This document shows positions 37,137 through 46,087 of a stretch of 64,000 nt of DNA, one piece after another. Numbering within the stretch: position 1 is the stretch's first letter; each line of letters starts with the position of its first letter. The notes beneath the pieces were generated by a model. The model saw nothing but the letters and a program-made list of their open reading frames with translations, had not been told where the DNA came from and did not search any database. A program made the translations under genes and the position numbers. Source of the DNA: Streptomyces sp. NBC_01439 (GTDB taxonomy: Bacteria; Actinomycetota; Actinomycetes; Streptomycetales; Streptomycetaceae); contig NZ_CP109487.1 in the NCBI RefSeq assembly GCF_036227605.1, forward strand, positions 6,819,501-6,883,500. The letters run 5' to 3'.

Positions 37137-37183
37137 CGCAGCGGCGCCGCACCCGGCATGGGATCCGCACCCGGCCGGCCAGG

Positions 37184-37816
37184 CTAGAGGCCCAGGGACG
37201 CCACCGTGAGCTTGGCCACGGCCTCCTTCTCGCCTTCCAGCGTCACCGACGCAGAGGCCTGACGGCCGAAGCAGAACAGCGTCAGCTCCCCCGGCTCGCC
37301 GGTCACCGTCACCACCGGCGCACCCTTATGCGCCACCACCGTCCGCCCGTCCGGGCGCCTCAGGACCAGGCCCACCGGCGAACGGCGGCCCGTCAGGCGT
37401 GCCAGTTTCTCCAGCCGGGACCACAGCGCGTCCGAGAAGACCCGGTCCAGTTCCCGCGGGGACCAGTCCGGCTGCGCCCGGCGGACGTCCTCCGCGTGGA
37501 CGTAGAACTCGACCGCGTTCGCCGCCTCGTCGATCTGCTTCAGCGCGTACACCGACATCCTCGGCGGGCCGGTCCTGATCAGTTGGATCAGTTCCTCGTA
37601 CGGCTTGGCCGCGTACTCCTCCATCGCCTTGTCCAGGCGGGCCTTCAGCACGTTCAGCAGCAGGCCGCCCGCCGCGTCGGGCCGCCGTTCGCGGACCACC
37701 ACGTGCGCGGCCAGGTCCCGACAGGTCCAGCCGGCGCACAGCGTGGGGGCCTCCGGACCGGCCGCCTCCAACAGGTCCGCCAGGAGCAGGCGTTCACGCT
37801 TCGCATGGGTAGACAT
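37184..37816 (-). CDS. TIGR03085 family (maleylpyruvate isomerase-like) metal-binding protein
   Basis: The 210-aa protein has the DinB/MDMPI N-terminal four-helix fold: [45 protein letters not shown], with the His in AAHVV and [13 protein letters not shown] as likely metal ligands. The C-terminal half ([37 protein letters not shown]) is an SCP2-like sterol-binding-type fold. A mycothiol-dependent or metal-binding role is likely but no substrate is known. ATG 37816 ([11 protein letters not shown]) is the family start. Divergent from hisI, 91 bp apart. Confidence 0.88.
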   Translation of the reverse strand: MSTHAKRERLLLADLLEAAGPEAPTLCAGWTCRDLAAHVVVRERRPDAAGGLLLNVLKARLDKAMEEYAAKPYEELIQLIRTGPPRMSVYALKQIDEAANAVEFYVHAEDVRRAQPDWSPRELDRVFSDALWSRLEKLARLTGRRSPVGLVLRRPDGRTVVAHKGAPVVTVTGEPGELTLFCFGRQASASVTLEGEKEAVAKLTVASLGL

Positions 37817-37895
37817 GCGGGCCAGCCTACGGCGGGAACCCGCCGAACACCCGCTCATCAGGCGGACGCGGATCATCACCCCCGCCCCGGCCCGG

Positions 37896-37901
37896 CACAA
37901 T
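37896..37901 (+). promoter_or_regulatory. -10 for leaderless hisI
   Basis: CACAAT ends 6 nt before ATG 37908; no Shine-Dalgarno is visible. Confidence 0.5.
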
Positions 37902-37907
37902 GTCCAC

Positions 37908-38276
37908 ATGAGTACGTCCCCCCGCCCCGGCAACCTCGACCCCGCCATCGCCGCACGCCTCAAGCGTTCCGCGGACGGGCTGGTCCCGGCCATCGCCCAG
38001 CAGTACGACACCGGTGAGGTGCTCATGCTCGGCTGGATGGACGACGAGGCCCTGCACCGCACCCTGACCACCGGACGCTGCACCTACTGGTCCCGCAGCC
38101 GCCAGGAGTACTGGGTGAAGGGGGACACTTCCGGCCACTTCCAGCACGTGAAATCCGTCGCGCTCGACTGCGACGCCGACACCGTGCTCGTCCGGGTCGA
38201 CCAGGTCGGAGCGGCCTGCCACACCGGGGCGCGCACCTGTTTCGACGAAGATGTCCTCCTCCGCGCAGCCGACTAG
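37908..38276 (+). CDS. hisI: Phosphoribosyl-AMP cyclohydrolase
   Basis: The 122-aa enzyme opens the adenine ring of PR-AMP in histidine synthesis. Motifs: [34 protein letters not shown], and the zinc/magnesium site [18 protein letters not shown]...[12 protein letters not shown] with its conserved cysteines. It is monofunctional: the pyrophosphohydrolase HisE is not fused and is not in the window. trpE starts 14 bp after its stop but seems to have its own promoter. Confidence 0.95.
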   Translation: MSTSPRPGNLDPAIAARLKRSADGLVPAIAQQYDTGEVLMLGWMDDEALHRTLTTGRCTYWSRSRQEYWVKGDTSGHFQHVKSVALDCDADTVLVRVDQVGAACHTGARTCFDEDVLLRAAD

Positions 38277-38277
38277 G

Positions 38278-38283
38278 TAGGGT
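38278..38283 (+). promoter_or_regulatory. -10 for leaderless trpE
   Basis: TAGGGT (perfect TAnnnT) ends 7 nt before ATG 38291, just after the hisI stop codon. There is no Shine-Dalgarno and no room for a leader peptide. Confidence 0.55.
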
Positions 38284-38290
38284 CCCCGAA

Positions 38291-39781
38291 ATGGATCTTG
38301 AGACGTTCCGCAAGCTCGCGGCCGACCGCCGCGTCATCCCCGTGAGCCGCAAGCTGCTGGCCGACGGGGACACCCCCGTCGGGCTCTACCGCAAGCTGGC
38401 AGCCGAACGCCCCGGCACCTTCCTCCTGGAGTCCGCCGAGAACGGCCGCTCCTGGTCCCGGTACTCCTTCATCGGGGTCCGCAGCGACGCCACCCTGACC
38501 GCCCGGGACGGCCGGGCGCACTGGATCGGCACCCCGCCCGTCGGCGTACCCACCGACGGCGACCCCCTCGACGCCCTGCGCGCCACCGTCGAGGCCCTGC
38601 ACACCCCCCGCGACCTCGCGGGCGCCATGCCCCCCTTCACCGGCGGCATGGTCGGCTACCTCGGCTACGACATCGTGCGCCGCCTGGAGCGCATCGGCGA
38701 GCACACCGCCGACGACCTGGAGCTGCCCGAGCTGACCATGCTGCTCACCTCCGACCTGGCGGTCCTGGATCACTGGGACGGCACCGTCCAGCTCATCGCC
38801 AACGCCATCAACCACAACGACCTCGACTCCGGGGTCGACGAGGCGTACGCGGACGCCGTGGCCCGCCTCGACGCGATGGAGGCCGACCTCGCGCGGCCCG
38901 CCCCCTACGTGCCGGCCGCGCTGCCCGCCTCCGAGCTGCCCGAGTTCTCCGCCCTGTGGGGCGGCGAGAAGTACCAGGCGGCCGTCGAGGACATCAAGGA
39001 ACGCATCCGGGCCGGCGAAGCCTTCCAGGTGGTGCCCTCGCAGCGGTTCGAGACCGAGTGCCGGGCCTCCGCCCTGGACGTCTACCGCGTGCTGCGGGCC
39101 ACCAACCCGTCCCCGTACATGTACCTCTTCCGCTTCGAGAACGGCTTCGACGTGGTCGGCTCCAGTCCCGAGGCGCTGGTCAAGGTCGAGGACGGGCGGG
39201 CCATGGTCCACCCCATCGCCGGCACCCGCCACCGGGGTGCGACCCCGCAGGAGGACAACGACCTCGCCGACGAGCTGATGGCCGATCCGAAGGAGCGGGC
39301 CGAGCACCTGATGCTCGTCGACCTGGGCCGCAACGACCTCGGCCGGGTCTGCGAGCCGGGATCGGTGGAGGTCGTCGACTTCATGTCGATCGAGCGCTAC
39401 TCCCACGTCATGCACATCGTCTCCACCGTGACGGGGCGCGTGGCCGAGGGGAAGACCGCCTTCGACGTGCTCACCGCCTGCTTCCCGGCCGGCACCCTCT
39501 CCGGCGCCCCCAAGCCGCGCGCCATGCAGATCATCGAGGAGCTGGAGCCCTCCCGCCGCGGCCTCTACGGCGGCTGCGTGGGCTACCTGGACTTCGCCGG
39601 GGACTCCGACACGGCCATCGCCATCCGCACCGCGCTGCTGCGCGACGGCACGGCGTACGTGCAGGCTGGAGCCGGTGTCGTCGCGGACTCGGTGCCCGAG
39701 CTGGAGGACAACGAGTGCCGCAACAAGGCGGCCGCCGTGCTGCGCGCGGTGGGAGCGGCGAACCGCCTGACCGGCTCCTGA
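38291..39781 (+). CDS. trpE: Anthranilate synthase component I
   Basis: The 496-aa enzyme makes anthranilate from chorismate with ammonia from TrpG, which is not encoded here. The N-terminal domain has the tryptophan-binding [16 protein letters not shown] motif (feedback inhibition). The chorismate-binding domain (about 230-490) has [72 protein letters not shown] and [10 protein letters not shown]. It is a stand-alone TrpE, not a TrpEG fusion. Probably leaderless, so attenuation by a leader peptide is unlikely for this copy. Confidence 0.96.
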   Translation: MDLETFRKLAADRRVIPVSRKLLADGDTPVGLYRKLAAERPGTFLLESAENGRSWSRYSFIGVRSDATLTARDGRAHWIGTPPVGVPTDGDPLDALRATVEALHTPRDLAGAMPPFTGGMVGYLGYDIVRRLERIGEHTADDLELPELTMLLTSDLAVLDHWDGTVQLIANAINHNDLDSGVDEAYADAVARLDAMEADLARPAPYVPAALPASELPEFSALWGGEKYQAAVEDIKERIRAGEAFQVVPSQRFETECRASALDVYRVLRATNPSPYMYLFRFENGFDVVGSSPEALVKVEDGRAMVHPIAGTRHRGATPQEDNDLADELMADPKERAEHLMLVDLGRNDLGRVCEPGSVEVVDFMSIERYSHVMHIVSTVTGRVAEGKTAFDVLTACFPAGTLSGAPKPRAMQIIEELEPSRRGLYGGCVGYLDFAGDSDTAIAIRTALLRDGTAYVQAGAGVVADSVPELEDNECRNKAAAVLRAVGAANRLTGS

Positions 39782-39804
39782 GGGCGTAGGGGATAGTGGG
39801 GTAC

Positions 39805-40476
39805 GTGAGTGCCGTACCCCCGCCCCGAAACGACGCCGACACACCGTCCGAGCCCGAGGCCCCCGACAGCCGAGGCGGCCGCCGCAGCGTGGCCGTCGCC
39901 CTGCTGCTCGGCGCCCTCGGCGCCACTGTCGTCCTGCTCGCCTCCGGCCGGACCTGGGCCCGGGGCACCGCCGCCATCGGCAGCGACTCGCTCCAGCTGG
40001 CCGCCGACGGGCGGGCCGTCACCGGCCTGCCCGCGGCGCTGGCCATCGTGGGCCTCGCCGCACTGGTCGCCGTCTTCGCCGTGCGCGGCCGGAGCCGGCT
40101 GCTGGTGTCGGGGCTGCTCGCGCTCAGCGGCCTGGGCGCGGCGCTGTCGGCCGCGTTCGGCGCCGACGGCCGCAGCGCCCTGGACGCGCAGGCCGCCCGT
40201 ACGACCGCCGACAGCGCCGCGCACGTGGCCGGGCTGACCCAGACGACCTGGCCCTACGTGACGGCCGCCGGCGCGGTCCTGATCCTGGCGGCCGGCCTGC
40301 TGGCGCTGCGCTTCGGCCGTAGCTGGCCCTCCATGGGAGGCCGCTACGAGCGTGACGGCAGCCCGCGCGCCCGGACTGTCGCGGCGGTTGATCCGGACCG
40401 GCCGGAGGATCTGTGGAAGGCTCTGGACCGCGGCGAGGACCCGACCACCGACCCGGGCGCCGGCCGCGGCCACTGA
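39805..40476 (+). CDS. Trp biosynthesis-associated membrane protein (TIGR02234)
   Basis: This ~223-aa protein has a polar N-terminus (1-27), four hydrophobic segments (about 28-48, 77-94, 100-120 and 152-172) and a charged tail (RYERDGSPRARTVAAVDPDRPEDLWKALDRGEDP). The conserved features LLLGALGATVVLLASGRTWARG and the C-terminal DLWKALDRGEDPT tail are the TIGR02234 pattern, found next to trpE in actinobacteria. No activity is established. GTG 39805 follows GATAGT by 7 nt; an in-frame GTG at 39796 is an alternative start. Confidence 0.87.
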   Translation: MSAVPPPRNDADTPSEPEAPDSRGGRRSVAVALLLGALGATVVLLASGRTWARGTAAIGSDSLQLAADGRAVTGLPAALAIVGLAALVAVFAVRGRSRLLVSGLLALSGLGAALSAAFGADGRSALDAQAARTTADSAAHVAGLTQTTWPYVTAAGAVLILAAGLLALRFGRSWPSMGGRYERDGSPRARTVAAVDPDRPEDLWKALDRGEDPTTDPGAGRGH

Positions 40477-40514
40477 CCGGGCCGACCGACCGGGCCCGCT
40501 GACCCGACCCCCCT

Positions 40515-40531
40515 GGACGGCGAAGCCGTCC
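40515..40531 (+). terminator. Short hairpin before the HGxxPAAW gene
   Basis: GGACGGC-GAA-GCCGTCC, a 7-bp stem with a triloop, after the TIGR02234 gene. GACAAT at 40539-40544 right behind it is a possible -10 for the next gene. Confidence 0.5.
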
Positions 40532-40595
40532 GGTGCGGGACAATGGTCGCCGAGCGTTCGACACAGCAGCGCGACAGAGCAACGAGGAGCAACTC

Positions 40596-40847
40596 ATGGC
40601 GGGCACTAGCCACGGACACACCCCGGCCGCCTGGACCGGTGTCATCATCGCCTTCATCGGTTTCTGCATCTCCGGCGCCTTCATGGTGCTCGCGAACCCG
40701 CTCGGCTTCTGGGCCGGTCTCGTCGTCGTCGCGCTCGGCGGTGTCGTCGGCCTGGGGATGCGGGCCGCGGGCATGGGCATGCCGAAGCCCGCGCACAAGG
40801 ACCTCGCCGAGGTCATCGCCGCTTCCAAGGTTCCCGCCAAGGTCTGA
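40596..40847 (+). CDS. HGxxPAAW-family small membrane protein
   Basis: The 83-aa protein begins MAGTSHGHTPAAWTGVII, the defining HGxxPAAW motif at residues 6-13. Two membrane helices follow (about 14-33 and 38-56), then a cytoplasmic tail KPAHKDLAEVIAASK. The family is restricted to actinobacterial trp loci, and its function is unknown. AGGAGC precedes ATG 40596. A strong terminator follows. Confidence 0.9.
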   Translation: MAGTSHGHTPAAWTGVIIAFIGFCISGAFMVLANPLGFWAGLVVVALGGVVGLGMRAAGMGMPKPAHKDLAEVIAASKVPAKV

Positions 40848-40882
40848 GCGCGCGAGCAGCGCGGTCCGTAGCGACGCAGCCG

Positions 40883-40912
40883 AAAGGCGCGGCCCCGCCG
40901 GGCTGCGCCTTT
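40883..40912 (+). terminator. Rho-independent terminator
   Basis: AAAGGCGCGGCCC pairs with GGGCTGCGCCTTT, and the stem is followed by a short T run. The next annotated ATG (40917) lies only 5 nt beyond, which favours a start further in at 40938. Confidence 0.75.
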
Positions 40913-40916
40913 TGTC

Positions 40917-41423
40917 ATGAGCGGAGAGAATCAGCAGGTGGACGCCTCTCGTACGCCCGATGCCCCGCCGTCACCGGCACCCGTGCCCGCGGAGCCGGGG
41001 CAGCCCGCCGGTCGGCCGTCCCCGTCCCGCGTCCGGCGGCTCGCCGTCCCGGTGTCCTACCTGGCCGGGGTCACCGCGGCGTTCGCCTACGTGGGCGCCG
41101 TGGACCCCAACGAGCCCGGCCACTACCCGGTGTGCCCGCTGTTCCGGCTGACGGGCGCCCTGTGTCCGGGCTGCGGCGGCCTGCGCAGCGCCCACGCCTT
41201 CGCGAACGGCGATCTGGTCACCGCGCTCGGGGCGAACGCGCTCGCGGTCGCGGGCTATTTCGTCTTCGCCGCCTTCATGGCCCTGTGGCTGGTCCGCGCG
41301 TTCCGCGGCGGGCCGACCCCGAGGATCGTGCTGCGTCCGAGGTACTGGTGGGCGCTCGGTGCGCTGGCGTTGGTTTTCGCCCTCGTTCGAAATTTCCCCT
41401 TCGGCTCCGCACTGGCGCCCTGA
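40917..41423 (+). CDS. DUF2752 membrane protein
   Basis: The 168-aa protein (or 161 aa from GTG 40938, which has GGAGAG upstream) has a Pro-rich N-terminus, three hydrophobic segments (about 44-62, 95-120 and 143-160) and the DUF2752 signature CPLFRLTGALCPGCGGLRSAHA (residues 74-95), with three conserved cysteines that could bind metal or be redox active. Function unknown. It precedes trpC and is the third small membrane protein in the trp locus. Confidence 0.87.
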   Translation: MSGENQQVDASRTPDAPPSPAPVPAEPGQPAGRPSPSRVRRLAVPVSYLAGVTAAFAYVGAVDPNEPGHYPVCPLFRLTGALCPGCGGLRSAHAFANGDLVTALGANALAVAGYFVFAAFMALWLVRAFRGGPTPRIVLRPRYWWALGALALVFALVRNFPFGSALAP

Positions 41424-41595
41424 GCCCCCTGGGCAGGCCCGATGAAGCACGGATTCCGAATGTCCAGTTACTGGGACGACGTCAACCGGGTGCGGAGGGC
41501 AACGCCTCCTACGGATACCATTTGAATGCCGACCTTGCTTTTCTACTCGTCTGCAAGGCGGCCGACCGTCATCGACCCGGAAGGGGGCCGCTCGC

Positions 41596-42405
41596 GTGAG
41601 TGTGCTCGACGAGATCATCGAAGGGGTCCGCGAAGACCTTGCCGAACGGCAGGCCCGCGTGAGCCTCGACGAGCTCAAGGAGCGTGCCGCCAAGGCGCCC
41701 CAGGCCAAGGACGGCGTCGCTGCCCTGCGCGGCGACAGCGTCAAGGTGATCTGCGAGGTCAAGCGCTCCAGCCCCTCCAAGGGCGCGCTGGCCGCCATCG
41801 CCGATCCGGCCGGGCTCGCCGCTGACTACGAGGCTGGCGGTGCGGCGGTCATCTCCGTCCTCACCGAGCAGCGCCGGTTCGGCGGCTCGCTGGCCGACCT
41901 GGAGGCCGTCCGCGCCCGCGTGGACATCCCGATCCTGCGCAAGGACTTCATCGTCACGGCGTACCAGCTCTGGGAGGCCCGCGCCTACGGCGCCGACCTC
42001 GCCCTGCTGATCGTCGCGGCCCTGGAACAGGAGGCCCTCGTCTCCCTCATCGAGCGGGCCGAGTCCATCGGCCTCACCCCGCTCGTCGAGGTCCACGACG
42101 AGGAGGAAGTGGAGCGCGCGGTCGCCGCCGGTGCCAAGATCATCGGCGTCAACGCCCGCAACCTCAAGGACCTCAAGGTCGACCGCTCCACCTTCGAGCG
42201 CGTCGTCGGCGAGATCCCGGACCACATCGTCAAGATCGCCGAGTCCGGCATCCGTGGCCCGCACGACCTGATCGCCTACGCCAACGAGGGCGCCGACGCC
42301 GTCCTCGTCGGGGAGTCCCTGGTGACCGGCCGCGACCCGAAGGCGGCCGTGGCCGACCTCGTCGCCGCCGGCGCACACCCCGCCCTGCGCCACGGGCGGA
42401 GCTGA
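41596..42405 (+). CDS. trpC: Indole-3-glycerol phosphate synthase
   Basis: The 269-aa barrel enzyme converts CdRP to indole glycerol phosphate. Motifs are [16 protein letters not shown] (catalytic Lys), [57 protein letters not shown] and [11 protein letters not shown]. It is monofunctional, with no fused TrpF. GTG 41596 is preceded by GGAAGGGGG. The 172-bp upstream gap contains an ATG-TGA frame of 27 codons (41442-41525) with one Trp codon, which is not a convincing attenuator. Confidence 0.96.
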   Translation: MSVLDEIIEGVREDLAERQARVSLDELKERAAKAPQAKDGVAALRGDSVKVICEVKRSSPSKGALAAIADPAGLAADYEAGGAAVISVLTEQRRFGGSLADLEAVRARVDIPILRKDFIVTAYQLWEARAYGADLALLIVAALEQEALVSLIERAESIGLTPLVEVHDEEEVERAVAAGAKIIGVNARNLKDLKVDRSTFERVVGEIPDHIVKIAESGIRGPHDLIAYANEGADAVLVGESLVTGRDPKAAVADLVAAGAHPALRHGRS

Positions 42406-42414
42406 CCCGCACCC

Positions 42415-42624
42415 ATGACCCATGACCGCTCCTACGTCCGCACCCGGCCGGGCTCCCGCCCGGTCGGCGTGCCGACGGCGCACGCGCCCCTGGCGCGCGG
42501 CTGCCGCCCCCGCGGCTGCCGCGCCCCGGCCCGGCGCGTTCACGGGCGGCGGGTCCGGTACGTGATCGGCTCCGAGCCCGGCCAGGTCAACGGCATGCGA
42601 TGGCGCCGCGGAGGCGCGCTGTAA
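42415..42624 (+). CDS. trpM: TrpM-like small basic protein
   Basis: The 69-aa Arg-rich protein ([18 protein letters not shown]... ending MRWRRGGAL) lies between trpC and trpB, exactly where S. coelicolor has trpX/trpM. From literature memory, TrpM is a 63-aa protein that modulates tryptophan synthesis and differentiation. No hydrophobic segment or enzyme motif is present; the middle is Arg/Pro/Cys-rich ([14 protein letters not shown]). There is no strong ribosome binding site before the ATG, 10 bp after the trpC stop. High arginine content could also arise from GC-rich non-coding DNA, so position carries much of the weight. Confidence 0.68.
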   Translation: MTHDRSYVRTRPGSRPVGVPTAHAPLARGCRPRGCRAPARRVHGRRVRYVIGSEPGQVNGMRWRRGGAL

Positions 42625-42829
42625 CGAGGGCCGCCGCGGCCCGGTACGCGAGACGTACCGCGCCGCGCGCAGCTTCCGTACGGCCTGCAGTCCCCGGCCG
42701 CCGGCTCGGGGCGCGGGCCGCCCGGCACCGTACGCACGACATCCCCCAGCGGGGTGTCCGCTGCACGGGCGGGCGGCGCAATACGGTGAATCCACCCCGC
42801 CGCATCTCGCACCCGTAGGAGCACTGGAC
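42625..42829 (+). other. trpM-trpB intergenic region
   Basis: About 205 bp with high palindromic content. TACGGT (42782-42787) is a weak -10 candidate for trpB. No leader peptide rich in Trp codons is visible. Confidence 0.35.
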
Positions 42830-44071
42830 ATGTCCAGCGAGTTCTTCATTCCGGACCCGGAGGGTCACGTTCCCAACGCCGAGGGCTACTTCGGCGACTT
42901 CGGCGGCAAGTTCATCCCGGAGGCGCTCGTCGCCGCCGTGGACGAGGTCGCCGTCGAGTACGAGAAGGCCAAGGGCGACCCGTCCTTCACGGCCGAGCTC
43001 AATGACCTCATGGTCAACTACACCGGCCGCCCGAGCGCCCTCACCGAGGTGCCCCGCTTCGCCGAGCACGCCGGCGGCGCCCGGATCTTCCTCAAACGCG
43101 AGGACCTCAACCACACCGGCTCGCACAAGATCAACAACGTGCTGGGTCAGGCGCTCCTCACCAAGCGCATGGGCAAGACCCGCGTCATCGCCGAGACCGG
43201 GGCCGGGCAGCACGGCGTGGCCACCGCCACCGCCTGCGCGCTCTTCGGCCTCGACTGCACCATCTACATGGGCGAGATCGACACCCAGCGCCAGGCCCTC
43301 AACGTGGCCCGCATGCGCATGCTGGGCGCCGAGGTCATCGCCGTGAAGTCCGGCTCCCGGACGCTCAAGGACGCGATCAACGAGGCGTTCCGCGACTGGG
43401 TCGCCAACGTGGACCGGACCCACTACCTCTTCGGCACGGTCGCCGGCCCCCACCCCTTCCCGGCCATGGTCCGCGACTTCCACCGGGTCATCGGCGTCGA
43501 GGCCCGCCGCCAGATCCTGGAGCGCGCCGGCCGGCTGCCGGACGCCGTCGCGGCCTGCGTCGGCGGCGGCTCCAACGCCATCGGTCTCTTCCACGCCTTC
43601 ATCCCGGACACCGGCGTCCGCCTCGTCGGCTTCGAGCCCGCCGGACACGGCGTCGAGACCGGCGAGCACGCGGCCACGCTGACCGCCGGCGAGCCCGGGA
43701 TCCTGCATGGCTCCCGCTCCTACGTCCTCCAGGACGAGGAGGGCCAGATCACCGAGCCGTACTCCATCTCGGCCGGCCTGGACTACCCGGGCATCGGCCC
43801 GGAGCACTCCTACCTCAAGGACTCCGGCCGCGGCGAGTACCGCGCGGTCACCGACGACGCGGCGATGCAGGCCCTGCGCCTCCTCTCGCGCACCGAGGGG
43901 ATCATCCCGGCGATCGAGTCGGCGCACGCCCTCGCGGGCGCCCTCGACCTGGGCAAGGAGCTGGGCAAGGACGGCCTGCTGGTCGTCAACCTGTCCGGTC
44001 GCGGCGACAAGGACATGGACACGGCGGCCCGCTACTTCGGGCTGTACGACGGCGAGGGGGAGAACAAGTGA
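42830..44071 (+). CDS. trpB: Tryptophan synthase beta chain
   Basis: The 413-aa PLP enzyme condenses indole and serine to tryptophan. Motifs are [35 protein letters not shown] (PLP lysine), [35 protein letters not shown] and [14 protein letters not shown]. It forms an alpha2-beta2 complex with TrpA. GTAGGAG precedes the ATG. Its stop overlaps trpA by GTGA (44068-44071). Confidence 0.97.
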   Translation: MSSEFFIPDPEGHVPNAEGYFGDFGGKFIPEALVAAVDEVAVEYEKAKGDPSFTAELNDLMVNYTGRPSALTEVPRFAEHAGGARIFLKREDLNHTGSHKINNVLGQALLTKRMGKTRVIAETGAGQHGVATATACALFGLDCTIYMGEIDTQRQALNVARMRMLGAEVIAVKSGSRTLKDAINEAFRDWVANVDRTHYLFGTVAGPHPFPAMVRDFHRVIGVEARRQILERAGRLPDAVAACVGGGSNAIGLFHAFIPDTGVRLVGFEPAGHGVETGEHAATLTAGEPGILHGSRSYVLQDEEGQITEPYSISAGLDYPGIGPEHSYLKDSGRGEYRAVTDDAAMQALRLLSRTEGIIPAIESAHALAGALDLGKELGKDGLLVVNLSGRGDKDMDTAARYFGLYDGEGENK

Positions 44072-44883
44072 GCACCGGAAACCTCCAGTTGCTGAGCGAC
44101 ACCCTCGCCAAGGCGAAGTCCGAGGACCGCGCGGCCCTCGTCGCCTACCTGCCGGCGGGCTTCCCGACCGTCGACGGCGCCATCGAGGCGGTCAAGGCCG
44201 TCATCGAGGGCGGCGCGGACGTGGTCGAGATCGGCCTCCCGCACAGCGACCCGGTGCTGGACGGCGCGATCATCCAGACCGCCGACGACATCGCCCTGCG
44301 CGGCGGCGTCAAGATCGCCGACGTGATCCGCACGGTCCGCGAGGCCCACGAGGCGACCGGGGCCCCGGTCCTGGTGATGACCTACTGGAACCCCATCGAC
44401 CGCTACGGCGTCGAGCGGTTCACGGCCGAGCTGGCAGCGGCCGGCGGCGCCGGCTGCATCCTGCCCGACCTGCCGGTGCAGGAGTCCGCGCTGTGGCGCG
44501 AGCACGCGGAGAAGCACGGTCTGGCGACCGTCTTCGTCGTGGCTCCCAGCAGCAAGGACGCGCGCCTGGCCACCATCACGGCGGCCGGCTCCGGCTTCGT
44601 CTACGCCGCCTCCCTCATGGGGGTCACCGGCACCCGCGAGTCCGTCGGCAACCAGGCCCAGGACCTGGTCCGACGCACCCGCGCCACCACCGAGCTCCCG
44701 GTCTGCGTCGGCCTCGGCGTCTCCAACGCCGCACAGGCCGAGGAGGTCGCGGGCTTCGCCGACGGCGTCATCGTCGGCTCGGCCTTCGTGAAGCTGCTCC
44801 TGGACGCACCGGACCTGCCGGCCGGACTGGACGCCGTACGGGCACTCGCCGGCGAGCTCGCGCAAGGCGTGCGCCGGAGCTGA
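44068..44883 (+). CDS. trpA: Tryptophan synthase alpha chain
   Basis: The 271-aa barrel cleaves indole glycerol phosphate to indole, which is channelled to TrpB. Motifs: [41 protein letters not shown] (catalytic Glu in VEIG; the classical PxSDPxADGP motif here reads PHSDPVLDG), [28 protein letters not shown] (second catalytic Asp), and [15 protein letters not shown] strong hairpin follows the stop. Confidence 0.96.
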   Translation: MSTGNLQLLSDTLAKAKSEDRAALVAYLPAGFPTVDGAIEAVKAVIEGGADVVEIGLPHSDPVLDGAIIQTADDIALRGGVKIADVIRTVREAHEATGAPVLVMTYWNPIDRYGVERFTAELAAAGGAGCILPDLPVQESALWREHAEKHGLATVFVVAPSSKDARLATITAAGSGFVYAASLMGVTGTRESVGNQAQDLVRRTRATTELPVCVGLGVSNAAQAEEVAGFADGVIVGSAFVKLLLDAPDLPAGLDAVRALAGELAQGVRRS

Positions 44884-44948
44884 CGCGCGTTCGACGAGAG
44901 CCACGGATGTCTGATCGGGTCCCATAGCCCGATCGGGTGGAAGTGCGG

Positions 44949-44976
44949 GCGGGGAGGCACGCGAGTGCCTCCCCGC
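44949..44976 (+). terminator. trpA terminator
   Basis: A perfect 12-bp stem GCGGGGAGGCAC/GTGCCTCCCCGC with a GCGA tetraloop, followed by TTCGTTT. It ends only 15 nt before the next start codon (44992), so it may also act as leader structure for that gene. Confidence 0.8.
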
Positions 44977-44991
44977 TTCGTTTGGCGGAAC

Positions 44992-46008
44992 GTGAGCGAG
45001 AAGAACGACGGTGCGAACCGCGATGCGACGAAACGATCGGCCCGGGAACGACTCCTCGTGGAGCGCGAGCGGCAGAGGACCCGGGACAAGCGCCGGCGGA
45101 CCCTCGTCGTGGCGGCGGCGGTGGTCGGCGTCCTCGGCCTGGCGACCGTCGTCGGCGTGATCGCCGCCAACACCGGCAAGGAAGGCTCCGGCAAGGCGGG
45201 CCCGGTGGTCGCCCCGTCCGGCGCCACCGGGAAGGACGCCCTCGCCATCCAGGCGGGCAAGCCCGAGGCGAAGTCCTCCCTCACCGTGTGGGAGGACTTC
45301 CGCTGCCCCTCCTGCAAGTTCTTCGAGGACAACTACCGCGACGTCATCCACGACCTGGAGGCCAAGGGGCTGCTCAAGGTCGACTACCACCTGGTCACGC
45401 TCATCGACCGGAGGATGGGCGGCAGCGGCTCGCTGAAGGCGGCCAACGCGGCCGCCTGCGCGCAGGACGCCGGCAAGTTCACCGAGTACCACGACCTCCT
45501 GTTCCAGAACCAGCCGCAGGAAATCGACGACGCCTTCGGCAAGAACGCCAAGCTGCTGGAACTGGCCGGCAAGGTCGACGGGCTGGACACCCCCGAGTTC
45601 CGCGCGTGCGTCGAGGACGGCACGCACAACAGCTGGGTGGCCAAGTCGGACGCAGCCTTCACCGCCGGACAGTTCCGCGGCACCCCGACCGTGCTGCTCA
45701 ACGGCAAGGACATCCTGTCCGACCAGGCCAACCAGGTGACCCCGCAGAAGCTGAAGGAACAGGTGGAAGCCGCCGCCAAGGGCTCGGGGGGCGCGGCCAC
45801 CGGGGCCGGGGCCGGGGCGGGGGCCGGGAAGGCCTCACCGTCGAGCAGCGCGACCCCCGGATCCGGCGCGAAGGCCGGGGCGAAGGCATCGCCGTCGGCC
45901 TCGCGCACGGGATCGGGCGGGTCGTCCGACGGATCCTCGACCCGGTCCACCGGCGGGACCTCCAGCGGGTCCTCCAACGGCTCATCCAGCGGGTCCGCCC
46001 AGGACTGA
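44992..46008 (+). CDS. Membrane-anchored DsbA-like protein with Ser/Gly-rich tail
   Basis: The 338-aa protein (from GTG 44992, VSEKNDGANRD) has a basic N-terminus (1-36), a membrane helix (about 38-60) and a DsbA-type domain with active-site CPSC in VWEDFRCPSCKFFEDNYR and the cis-Pro loop FRGTPTVLLNG. A disordered Gly/Ala/Ser tail of ~80 residues (260-338) follows and probably spans the cell wall. It differs from the paralogue at 16767 by the tail and by CPSC instead of CPAC. It lies between trpA and lgt, and the DsbA-Lgt pairing suggests work on exported cysteine-containing proteins and lipoproteins (inference). Confidence 0.9.
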   Translation: MSEKNDGANRDATKRSARERLLVERERQRTRDKRRRTLVVAAAVVGVLGLATVVGVIAANTGKEGSGKAGPVVAPSGATGKDALAIQAGKPEAKSSLTVWEDFRCPSCKFFEDNYRDVIHDLEAKGLLKVDYHLVTLIDRRMGGSGSLKAANAAACAQDAGKFTEYHDLLFQNQPQEIDDAFGKNAKLLELAGKVDGLDTPEFRACVEDGTHNSWVAKSDAAFTAGQFRGTPTVLLNGKDILSDQANQVTPQKLKEQVEAAAKGSGGAATGAGAGAGAGKASPSSSATPGSGAKAGAKASPSASRTGSGGSSDGSSTRSTGGTSSGSSNGSSSGSAQD

Positions 46009-46042
46009 AAGCGGCCCGTTCCAGGTCTGGATTTGGTTTCGT

Positions 46043-46079
46043 CTTGCCGGGCGGGTTGCGGTGCGCACCGCCCGGCAAG
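46043..46079 (+). terminator. Hairpin between DsbA-like gene and lgt
   Basis: CTTGCCGGGCGG (46043-46054) pairs with CCGCCCGGCAAG (46068-46079). The right arm overlaps the only candidate Shine-Dalgarno (AAGG) of lgt, so it could also act as a translational switch. CAAGGT, 6 nt before the ATG, may instead be a -10 for leaderless lgt. Confidence 0.6.
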
Positions 46080-46087
46080 GTAGCGTC

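Noticed and set aside
38277..38290. Trp leader-peptide attenuator before trpE
   Set aside because: Only 14 bp separate hisI and trpE and no run of TGG codons is present; the promoter looks leaderless.
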